Origin: Aptenodytes patagonicus
Lineage: Eukaryota > Chordata > Aves > Sphenisciformes > Spheniscidae
Direction: 5' to 3'
Assembly: GCF_965638725.1 (NCBI RefSeq)
Contig: NC_134949.1
Location: 123,130,294-123,194,293, forward strand
Length of the DNA stretch: 64,000 nucleotides
Shown: in pieces, positions 25,742 to 35,559 of the stretch
Position numbering within the stretch: the first letter of the stretch is position 1
How the letters are laid out: the number at the start of each line of letters is the position of its first letter
Translations under genes and position numbers: made by a program
The notes under the pieces: model-generated
What the model was told of the DNA's origin: nothing
Databases searched by the model: none
What the model saw: only the letters and a program-made list of their open reading frames with translations

Positions 25742-25847
25742 CTGTTGGATACTGTGGTTTTGCAGGCGCGACTGGAGAAGCAGCTGCTAGAAAACCATTT
25801 GAAATAACTGCAGTGATAAGAATATTAGCCAACATGTTGGCTGCCAT
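25742..25847 (-). CDS. candidate novel small secreted protein, exon 1 (start and signal peptide)
   Basis: First exon of an unrecognised four-exon gene on the - strand between CLIC6 and RUNX1. The ATG at 25847-25845 lies in ACCACAATGG, a strong Kozak context, and starts MAANMLANILITAVISNGFL followed by AAASPVAPAKPQYPT. Residues 5-23 form a hydrophobic stretch followed by AAAS, so a secretory signal peptide cleaved near residue 23 is likely, although the n-region has no Lys or Arg. The exon ends CCAACAG/GTAAGG in phase 1, which fits exon 2. Joined exons give 315 nt, that is 104 residues plus stop. A TATA box lies upstream, and an AATAAA follows the last exon. Human has no protein-coding gene here that I know of. 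An expressed non-coding RNA remains possible. Confidence 0.52.
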
Positions 25848-25898
25848 TGTGGTCAAAGAGGATCTTCTGGGTGCCGAAGCCTCTATCTACGAAGATTG

Positions 25899-25913
25899 TC
25901 AAAACTCCTTCAT
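25899..25913 (-). other. short upstream ORF in the candidate 5' UTR
   Basis: ATG AAG GAG TTT TGA lies about 50 nt before the proposed start, inside the expected 5' UTR. If the transcript is real it could lower translation of the main frame. Confidence 0.4.
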
Positions 25914-25954
25914 GCGCAATTTCTCTCTGCCTGAACGAACCATCCTGTCTCCTG

Positions 25955-25963
25955 CCTTATAAA
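25955..25963 (-). promoter_or_regulatory. TATA box upstream of the candidate gene
   Basis: The - strand reads TTTATAAGG about 110 bp before the proposed start codon. A start site roughly 30 bp downstream (near 25928) would give a 5' UTR of about 80 nt. The spacing is that of a TATA-driven promoter, typical of tissue-restricted genes, and there is no CpG island here. Confidence 0.45.
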
Positions 25964-25969
25964 TCCTTG

Positions 25970-28900
25970 GCCTTTCTTCATTACGCAGAGAACAAATTCC
26001 ACATCCAATTTCACTTTAGCGACCTGCATTTTGACATTTGGCGACGCATCTTTTTCTGTTTTCTGTGGTTTGCTTTGTGCCACTCTAATAATAGAGTCAC
26101 CAACGTCAGAAGCCTTTTCTCTGCCCGAGCAAACACATTAACTGAGTGCTATCACTGCTTGAACAGGAGAATCTCAAACGTGTATGCAAACTGTGGGATT
26201 GAGCGCAGTCACTGCTAACAGCAGCACAGAAGCGATCTCCTGGATTCACATCGTCAAGGCGCAGAGAAGAAACGGGGCTACCACTTCAGGAGCCAAGATT
26301 TCAAACACGGCAGTGACGCCAGCTGTCAGCACAGCAAACAGTGAGGAACTTAATAAATAGCAAAGCCTCCAAACTCCGTCATGTGCTCCTGGGGACTAAA
26401 TAAAAATGTGAGATAGGGGTGAAACCAGCCTGGATGAATCTGCCAGATGCAGGGCTAAATCACTCGACTGCTGGCAGCCAAAGGTGGAGTAGGAGTGATA
26501 TACCACTGGTTCAAGAGCTTGCCTCAGCTTGCAGGGAGTGATAGCCAAAAGCTTTCCTCCTGTGTGTCAGAGGTATTTGGTGCCAGAGGAAAGGCTGCAA
26601 GGGGCATTCTCAGTAGCAGAACGGTAGCTGAACTTCACAGTACACCCCGGGCTGTACTTCCCCAACTTGCAGGCAGTGTAACATGGGGGAAAAGAGTCCC
26701 AGAACCACACTGGGAAGAGAGAAGCAGCTTGGAGTGAGCACTGCCATTTGACTGAGGAAAAGGCTGCCTTTTGGTCCTGGCACAGGGCTGCACTGCCCAC
26801 CACAACGCGGTATGTAGCTGACTCCATATGCGCACTTACCGGGTTCCCCCACCGACTAATGGGGCCTCTCTGCTTCACAGACCGCAGCTTTCCTGCAGGG
26901 AAAGCATTGCTGAGGCTCAGGGAGCGAAGCCTGGAATCCAACCGGGGTTCCCCAAGCACAACGAGAGGGCTGAGAGCAGTGCTGGGAACAAAGAGCAGCT
27001 CTCTTCTCCCATACCTTCACCACAATTTTTTTTTTCCCAGCACATGTGAAATGTGTTGCAAGTGCACTGCTGAGGGAGAGGATCGGTCTTTTTACTGAAA
27101 GAGAGAATACTAAGCCATCCTGAAAGGATGCACTTGACCTAATGCTCCCTGAGGAGGACACCCGATAGCTTCATTCTGAAGGATTCCCTCAGCCCAACAC
27201 CTCCTCACGCAAAATTCATTCATACTGAGTAAATAGTACCCTATCTGGCCCTGTGTTTCTCCAAATGGTCCCAGTGGCTATTTTGTCAGCCTTTTGTTGG
27301 TCACTCGTGGCTGGTTTCAGGTGAGCCAACGTTTCAGTGTGACACCGCCTCCTGTTTGTTGGCAGTTTCTTGAAACCGAGGCTTGGGTGAGCGGTCAGAG
27401 CTGAGTACGGACAGAATTTTGCTGTGCTTTTGGCTAAGAAAACCACAGGAAAGAGACCAGTGAATCATTTTGACAGGATCCCACATAGCCTGGATGTAAA
27501 AAAGAAGCTGAAGCTGCTGTTTGAGGCCTTGGACAGGGAAGGGCCAGATAAACTTCATTTACTTGTATAACCCTTCTTTTGGGACTTGACTGACAACAAG
27601 GGTTGAGTTCAAATCCTAGGGGTCACTTCTAAACTCAGATGCCCATCCAGAAGCTTGGAAAAATTAAAACTAAACTTTCTGGTTCTCAGCAAGCTAATTT
27701 TCTTCATTTGCAAACATGACTCAGTTGACTTAATAAACAATGTTTTATTAATAGAAGAAAAAGAAAGGTAGATAAACAGCATAGAAGACAATATTTAACT
27801 CCTGGTATATTACTATTTGACAGTCGTCTATTTTGGGGAAGCTGGCTAGCTCAGCTCTCAGTTGCTTCCCTCCTCCTGCAGCAACATCCCACTTCAAGCT
27901 TGGGTTGGTCAAATCTTGCTGAGCAGCAAGGTCTGATTCAGGCTGTGGGCTCCCTTACCATTCCCTCTCACCAGTCCTCGCTCTCCAAGCTAGCGTTGGA
28001 GACAATTTCTGTTTTTCCAGCTCTTCATCAAGACTGCATGCAACATCTCAGATTACCCCCGTCCCTGTGCATTCAGGAAACCCTTCACCCCATTGTTGTC
28101 TCTCACTTTGGAGAAGACTTCTAAACAGATTCTGCCCCATTTTACCCTTTAAAGAAAACTTTTAATCAAGGCCTTTTTCTTTTGCCTCTCTGCCATTTTG
28201 GTTTTGGTTTGTTGTTTTATTTTTTTTGAGGCTGTAACTTTTGCATTCCAGCTCTGGATGCTATTGCCCTGGTGAGGGTGACCAACTCACCCCAGGGACA
28301 CTGAAGTGTAGCTCCTTGGCCCAGACTTCTATCCCTGGTTACAATTACAAACATTCCTCTGCTTAATTATGCTCCCCTTTTCACCAGAAATGCCTCCCAA
28401 ATATAATAAAGTAATAAGTGCAAAGTAAACATGTCTCAGGCCTGCCCATAGATTCCTTTCATTTACCTCCCCTCTTCTCTACCAGAAGTCAATGGAGTTC
28501 TCTTTTATTTTTTTGCATTTCCTTGGGGTGGTGAGACCACTGCTGTCTCTTTTAGGCCGCTTGTTAAAGCAAGGCTGACAATTGTCAAAGGAAAAAGAAA
28601 ATCTCCTGACAACACATTTGCAAACAGGACTGCACAGCCAGGGGCCATTTTCACTGCTGGGTGGATAGCTCAGGTCAGCAGCATTTCCGTGTAGAAACCT
28701 CAGCACTTCTGGAACCTCCTGAAGAAGAAGCTGCCCAGGCCTGCATCTTGTATGGCTCTGGCCAGTAGTAAGAGTTGCTCCTAGTTACTACCCAGCTGTC
28801 TGAACTCACAGTGCTTAAAATTATGGTTCATGCGTATCTTACTCCCAGGACAGCAATGAAAATAAATGCATTAATGATTCTGAGGAACCTAGTTTACTAG

Positions 28901-31900
28901 ATGTTGAAGACAGGCATATCTAAGTGAAGGAGAGAAAGAATTTCAGTATGCAGTAGGTATGCAAATCTTTGCCTGTTAATTTTTTTTTCTACCATAAAAA
29001 AATATATTCTCCTGTGAAAACATGTGGAATTGAGAAAATGCACTTGTTTTATACTTTACTGTACAGCTTCTTTTTCAAGGCCTGGACCAAGCCAAAGAAC
29101 ACACACCTGCTTTCATGCACCCACAATCAGTCAGACTACAGCTACGTTTGGAACTGGTTAGTGTTAGAAGTTAAGCATGGCAACGCAACGCAGGATCCAG
29201 GCTCAATGCTACCAAAAGAAATGCAGTGTACCTTACGGTACTGGCTGGCAGGGTACTGGCACACCGCTTTGGAGGGTCAGGTCTGTACCAGGGTTTCAGA
29301 CAAGGGGCATAAGGGGTTCAGCAAGAAGCCTCACAGGTTTTCTAAATTTCTTCTATAGACAACCTGCCAGGTCACCCAGGAACAGAAGTAGTAGGTCCTG
29401 CCTTTCCTTAGCGCAATGTTTATCAGAAACAACACTGATGGCTAGCTCTGGGCATACGCCTTCAAACCAAAAGGCAAAGGCAAGGATCTTAGGAAATTGG
29501 GTGGGAAGATCTCAGAGGGCTTGTTTTACTTAGGTTCCTCTGCGTGCTACAGGCTAACCTCATGGGTCTTTCCACTGTGCTACATAAATATTAACACTCA
29601 ATTTGGGATACTTGAATATACCTACATTTCCTATTCTAACCTGTCAAAGCCATGTTGTATTAGGATCACAGTTTCTTTCATTACAATGTTATGATTCTCA
29701 CCACGTAGCTCTATGAACTTCTTCAGGATTTAATAAATCTTATTTTAAATTGAATTTTAATCCTTGGGAGAGGAAATGCTTGATGACTCTGGGGACAAGC
29801 AAGCTCCTGAGAAGAACCTGGTCAACAGCAGTAGCAGCTTCCCTCACTTAGTACTGTCACTCTGCCTCAGAAGGGCTGGCCCAACTTATGAACAGTTTAA
29901 CTTCCACATCTGGTGAGCCCTTGACCTCTCTGCAGAAGCTATCAACAGCAGAGCTCATTAGTGCGACTTGTGGTGCATTTTCAATGAAAAAACACATATC
30001 CCTGTGAGGAAAGATAACTGGTCTTGGATGCAAATGCCTCTTGTTGACGTAAGATGTTGTTTGCTGGACTTTTAAAATTATTAGTTGTGATTTTTGTTAT
30101 TCAGGGTACCTGTCAGGGAGCAGCAAGGTCCAGATGATCCCCAAGGAATGGGGAGCCAGGAGAAAAGGGTGACCCCAGTGCAGGCAGTGCCCTCACTGAC
30201 ACGCACTGTCCTGCAGGGTCTGAAGGCAGCGGGCAGAGCCAGGGGCTGGTAGCAGGGCCCACTGACAGCCTCCGACACAACGAGGGAGTGAGTCAGGGCC
30301 AGGATCAACGCACGGCCAGCAGCAGGACTAGAGACAAGCACACCTACAAGCACAGCTGAGGCAGGACTGAAAGCCCAGGCCATTACTGAAATGGGGCTCC
30401 TGGCCCATGGGCAAGGGTGGGGGCAGGCCCAGGGGAGGCTGGGCAAGGACACTCAAGCCTGTTAGTGCCTGACAGTATCAAAATCAGAATTTCTGATTTT
30501 GATCAGCAGAATAATCTGCTATTCTTTTCGGAATGCTCATCAGAAATAAATATTGTCACTAAGCCTCTCTCTTTGATTAGCATCTTTCTTAGAGATAAAC
30601 CCAGCCTCTGTGTCTGAACTTGTAGAATGGGATATGGGATATGTTCAGATCTAGGCCAAAGTTTTATCAAAAAGACTGCTTGCCAGACTGTTTGTAAAAA
30701 ACACCTGACATTTACAGGTCCTGAAGAGGAATACTCCAGCAAACCTCTTTGATACCTACTATAGTCACAGTGAAGTGGTAACTCATTTACTCTTGAAGTG
30801 AAACCAAACATGTAGATGATACAATATCAATAAAGCAGAGAAACACGTCTGAACAATCTGGTTTGTTATCTGGTGCCTTCTTACGATTTTTGGATCAGTT
30901 TGGATTCTACTGAAAAAAGCCATAAATCTCAGGGACAGCTCATCAGATGTGACTGGAAACATGCTGTCACAGGGCTCAAGCCATCTCATAGATCCAGGAT
31001 GACAAAGTATTTGGCACTCCAAAAGTTTGGATGTGAAAGAATGGAAGGCAAGCAATGAGTACTAACATTCTGCATATTGTTGAAGGAGTAGGAATTGGCC
31101 TGCCTCGGGAGTCGAAGTCTTCCTATCAGCCAGCCAGGGCGCCTGATGCATTGCTGAGATTACAGCCATAACACAATACTGCTGACAACCCAGCCTGTTA
31201 CCTTTGAACCTCATATTACAGTCAACTTTCAACATTTTCCAAGCTTCCAGGTCTCTGATGTGGCAATGGGAAGTTCTTCTGAGCTGTTTCCCATCTGGAT
31301 GCATTTATGGCTCCTGATAGTTTTGATCAAGACTTCTTGAAATTTATTCCCCATAAGCATTTATGGATCTGTCTGGTTGTCTGATTGGCGTGTTCGCAGC
31401 TAGCCCATCTGTCTGGAAAGGTTGGGATTTCTCTCTGAATGGGCCATAATTACAAGGCCCAAGCCCAGAGATACAATACTGTTTACCTTCCTGCCAGGTT
31501 TGGATTCAGTTAATTAGAAAAGCCTCTTATAGGAAAACTGAGTTAAGAATTTTCTTTTCCTTCAGATTTAGAGATCTGCAATTGTCAGAAGCTTTAAAAT
31601 AATCCATCTCATCCCAGCTGTATGCCTGAGCCTTTTCCTCCTCGGATTTCACTTCCCCTACTCCTTGCAATGCCGCATTTCGGGCTGCTCCAGGCCGTCC
31701 TTCCCTTGAGTCGTACTGCTCAAGTCCCCCACACGGTGGCAGAGCGGGCGACAAGGCTTCTTCCCTGATGAAGAAGCGAGGAAAGGATCCGTGGCTGAAA
31801 CTTGGAAAGAAATGCCATATGGAGGTATCCCATTCATTTTCACAGGAGATACATAGCTACAGACACCCTTGGCATGGCTTTGAAAAACCTCATCCAGCAG

Positions 31901-32650
31901 CAATGAACACAGTAGGCCAAAATGCCTTGCAGACAAGGTCAATGGCTTTTAAAAATTCCCCTTCTGTCACGAGAAAAAGCTTGTTGTTATCCTTCCTACA
32001 GCTACCGCTAATGTATATCCATTCCTCCTGGTAGTGCCTGGTTGCAGCCTTGTTGAGCCGAAGCGCTGCGCTCTACTGTGAGACCCGGTGAATGGCTGAG
32101 GCCTTTCGCCTTCCTGCCTACGGTGTTCCCCTCAAGCCCGGCACCTAGTTACTACTTCATATAATGACCTTTCCAATTTAAACCCAGCAAGCCAGCACCA
32201 TGTGAACCAAGAAACTATCTGCTAAGCTCACAGACACCAAACGAATTTTGTCAACACTCCCCTCTCCCTTTATTGATTTAACAGCGTATCAAACAGCTTT
32301 CAGATTCCTGGCAAATCGCAGAGCCTTTTGTGGGGGGCTCAGCCTTCAGGTACTGTTAGATTTAATGCCTGACAATTACGTGTATTTGTTTAATTCCAGT
32401 TTCTTGTTGCTCTGAGGGGCCGTCACGCCGCAGCTCCCCGTGGAGGGTGATAACCCTTTGAAAGGGCAGCCTAAGAATAAATCGTAAACCCTGACCCCTG
32501 GCGCCTTCCAGCCCTGCTGATCACAAAGCGCTTCCCGGCTGTGCAGAGAGGGAGGGAAATGTTGGGGAGGTTAGCGGCTACCAGGTTTGGGGAGAATTTC
32601 ACCAACGGATGCGGGGCTCTGCTAACACCCAGGCTGGACAAGACTCCTGT
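25970..32650. other. intergenic, no gene recognised
   Basis: About 6.7 kb of unique sequence. ORFs reach 130 codons (26567-26959, - strand) but overlap in several frames and show no domain. The only structured element noticed is the palindrome at 30477-30503. Confidence 0.6.
30477..30503. repeat. 27-bp palindrome (13-bp perfect arms, 1-nt centre)
   Basis: ATCAAAATCAGAA, T, TTCTGATTTTGAT: perfect inverted repeat. It sits in the CLIC6-RUNX1 intergenic region, away from any exon. Confidence 0.9.
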
Positions 32651-32689
32651 TTTATAAAGCTTTCTTTCCTCACGCAGCTCATTACTGGG

Positions 32690-33440
32690 CACGCAAAATG
32701 CCCGGCTCAGTGAGGCAGGGCTGAAGCAGCAGTGCCCGCGGGGTACCCTACCGGCCACAGCAGACACGGTGCCCCTGAGGCACTCCTTATCTGCCACCCC
32801 ATCCTTATCTCGCCCTCCTCGTCAGGGCACCGGAGGGTGCCGTTTCTCCGTTTCTCCCCGGAGCACGCCCCGCTCCTGCCAGGCTGGGAGGCACTACTGT
32901 CAGCCGCCTGCGCCCGCGGTTCGGTGCCTCCCTGGGCCTGCCTTCTGCTCGCTCAGCCGCAGAGCTAGCCCGCCGCGCACCGGGGCTCCTCCGGCCCCCG
33001 GCCCCTCAGCAGCGTTACGGGACTCTCCCGCCCCCAGCTCCCCGGGGCGGCCCGTCGCCAGCAGCTCCAGCGGCGCCACCGCGGCCTCGGCTGCCGGCGG
33101 GGGCTGCCCGCAGTTAGTCGCGGTGGCCCTCTAGCGGCCTCCGCCCCGGCTATGAGGGGAGGGCTCCCCCGGCCCCGGGCTGCGGCCGGGCGGGGGCGGC
33201 CGGGGGCCGTTGGGGACCGTGAGGGCGGCGGCAGGGCCACCTCGGCGCCTGCAGCGGAACCGGGCCGGGCCTTGCAGCGCCTGCCGGGCGGCCAGCCCGC
33301 AGGGGCTGGGGGGCAGCTCCCCCCGGCAGCAAGGGCTCTGCCTGCCCCGAAACCCCGGGGTCCCGGCTCAGGCCTGCGTTATTGATGAGCCTCTTGGGAA
33401 CAGAGGCCTTGCCCTGGCAGGACAACTCAGACCGGGCTCT
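32690..33440. promoter_or_regulatory. intergenic CpG island
   Basis: GC content rises sharply between about 32.7 and 33.4 kb, with CpG dinucleotides at near-expected frequency (for example around 33050-33260), unlike the surrounding sequence. Such islands usually mark promoters, yet no known gene starts here. ORFs in three or more frames stay open across it, as expected from composition. It lies 8 kb downstream of the RUNX1 poly(A) site and 7 kb upstream of the candidate gene's TATA box. Confidence 0.75.
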
Positions 33441-33493
33441 GACCGACCCCTTCGCTTGTCAGAGCTGCTAAAACCAAACCGAACGAGAAGCAG
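33156..33493 (+). other. possible first exon of an unannotated + strand transcript
   Basis: Downstream of the CpG-island core the sequence reads AACGAGAAGCAG/GTATGC, a usable 5' splice site at 33493/33494. A frame open from 33156 crosses this site in phase 2, matching the phase of the open frame after the acceptor at 35102/35103. There is no in-frame ATG in this exon, so coding is doubtful; a long non-coding RNA is the more cautious reading. Confidence 0.25.
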
Positions 33494-34204
33494 GTATGCT
33501 GTTCCTGGTGGGGATCAAGTTCTGGTGGCTGCACCACGATAAATGTGCATGTGTAACTAACCGGAGGCAGTATTAGCTGTGAGTGACCTGCTGCTTTCAA
33601 AGAAGCTTCCCTTCCCCGCCCTGCCCCGAAAGGCAGGCATTGCAGCCTTGTGGCTTGTAAAGCTTAGAAGGACCCATTACAGTTCTCTGACCTGAACATT
33701 TTTAGCGCAGGCTGTCCGTACAGTTTGTGTTTAACATTTCATCAAGAGGCCAAATGGGTGTGGTAACAGCCTACATTTTTATGTTCCCAGGGCCCATGTC
33801 CATGACAGTCACGGCCTCCGCCTCCTTCCCCCGTTAAGTCCCTCTACTCACCAACAGGGAAAACTAATTCCTTCTTCCATCCACCCCGGCTCAGCCATTC
33901 TCCAGGAAGACCTGAGTCAGATGTTTGGTACCTAAACAAAATACCTGAGGAAGGTGGGGAAAGAAGGAGACAATTGCTGGAGGGAGACACACAGTTACTA
34001 AACCAGCCTAATGTAAACAAGATCTAAAGCAAGAGTTCAAAGTTATTAAAACTAGGGGAAAACGCCAAAGAAGGAAATTCTTCTCTGTTCAGTCACCCAG
34101 CTCCAGAGCCAATGAAACCTGCTTCACCGTCCCTGAAAGATGATTTATGAGCATGTTTTTAAACTGCAGACAACAATAACAACAACCTCCTCTCCGTGGA
34201 CCTT

Positions 34205-34335
34205 TTCATCAATGGAGCTCAAAGTGCTTCTCAAAGAAGGTCAGTGTCACTACCCATTTGCAGATGAGGAAACCGAGGCACAGGAAGAAAGGGATTTTGC
34301 TACAGCCATCAGCAAGTGAAGAAGCCAGGGGCAGT
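34205..34335 (-). repeat. MIR SINE fragment
   Basis: ACTACCCATTTGCAGATGAG followed by GAAACCGAGGCACAGGAAGA and AGCAAGTGAAGAAGCCAGG is a good match to the reverse complement of the MIR core (cccattttacagatgaggaaactgaggcacagag, then tagtaagtggcagagcc). This is the clearest MIR copy in the window. Confidence 0.65.
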
Positions 34336-35102
34336 TCCTTAGTCAAGTACGTTCTGTGGTAAGATATGTCTCTCAGCAAACATAAGTCTAAATTTACAAA
34401 TGGCACCCGAGACGGGGCACATCTTACTGCACCCCCTCATCATGCTCTCGGGTGTCTGTACGGCCCATGGACTCATCTGAAAGAGAGACACATCTGATGA
34501 GACCGCACAGGGGTGGGTACGAGCCAGAGGTAATGGAAGAGCACAGTTGAGCTGGACAAATGGAGAGAGCGCCGTTCCGAGGGACAGGAAAGGGGGAAAA
34601 GTACAGGAATAGCTCCATTTAATATAGCATCGTAACAACTGGCAAGGAGATAAGCAAGTTGTGGGAGCCATGTTAGTTTCTAATGGTGGGTTATTACCAG
34701 CAGCTGAGTGCTCTGGATCATAAAGCTCCGCAGCGTGTGTGAGCGGTGGTACAAACGGGAAAAGAGACGCTTGAGGAATTTAATTCTGAGAGGTGCTGAG
34801 CATCACTCATCACTGTGAGAAGATGAGGTTATTCTCCTCCTTGCAACACCCATCTCCATTAGCATCACAGAGGAGAACCTAGTTCTTAGGATGGTTTAGC
34901 TCTAACATATGTTTGTTTTATCAAGGATAGGAAAAAAAACCTTCAGAAGTTTTCCTTTTTTTCAGCTATTTACAGCTTCCTGCACTGGAAGGAGAAACCA
35001 CTCTTTGCGGACTGTTCTTGCACCTCTTTAACAGACAATGAAAAACCTCATTCTCTTTAACAGAACTTGTTTTTTCTGCTGAAACTTTTTTCTCTTTCCT
35101 AG

Positions 35103-35559
35103 TTACAAAATCCAGGTGGGAGGGATAACAGGCAGGAAACATAATTTTGCTTATTTAAAGATTTGGAATATATTTGACCTCCCACTTGCCCCTCTTCTCC
35201 CCCGCAAGACAGACCAAACACAACTCACTCTTCCCTCATGTGTAGCTGTGTTACTGAAACCACCAAGCTTCTTGTGGGAGGCAAACCTCAATAAGCCTGT
35301 AGATAGTTGTGAACAGGGCACAAAAATATCCCTCACAGAGGTGCCTGAAGGGCTGTCTCTCCTCCACCCACTCTTGTCTCAGTACACTGTTGTATCAAAA
35401 GCCTTGAGAAGTGGCAAAATTCACCACCCCCAAGGAGGGGACTTAGCAATGAGTGGCTCCTTTTTCATCTTTAATGGAACCACACTGGCTGAATGGATGC
35501 TTGGAAACTTCTTGACCATACCACGTAATTGTATACATGCTACGGCAAGGTGTGGATGA
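35103..35559 (+). other. open frame of about 151 codons after a strong splice acceptor
   Basis: The acceptor AACTTTTTTCTCTTTCCTAG is followed by a frame that stays open to the TGA at 35557-35559. The translation contains LAMSGSFFIFNGTTLAEWML; I do not recognise it. GC content is moderate, so the length is less easily explained by composition than that of the ORFs in GC-rich parts. It could be the second exon of a transcript from the CpG island, or chance. Confidence 0.25.

Noticed and set aside
30081..30452. 123-codon - strand ORF
   Set aside because: Hydrophobic, low-complexity translation from a GC-rich patch; no similarity seen.
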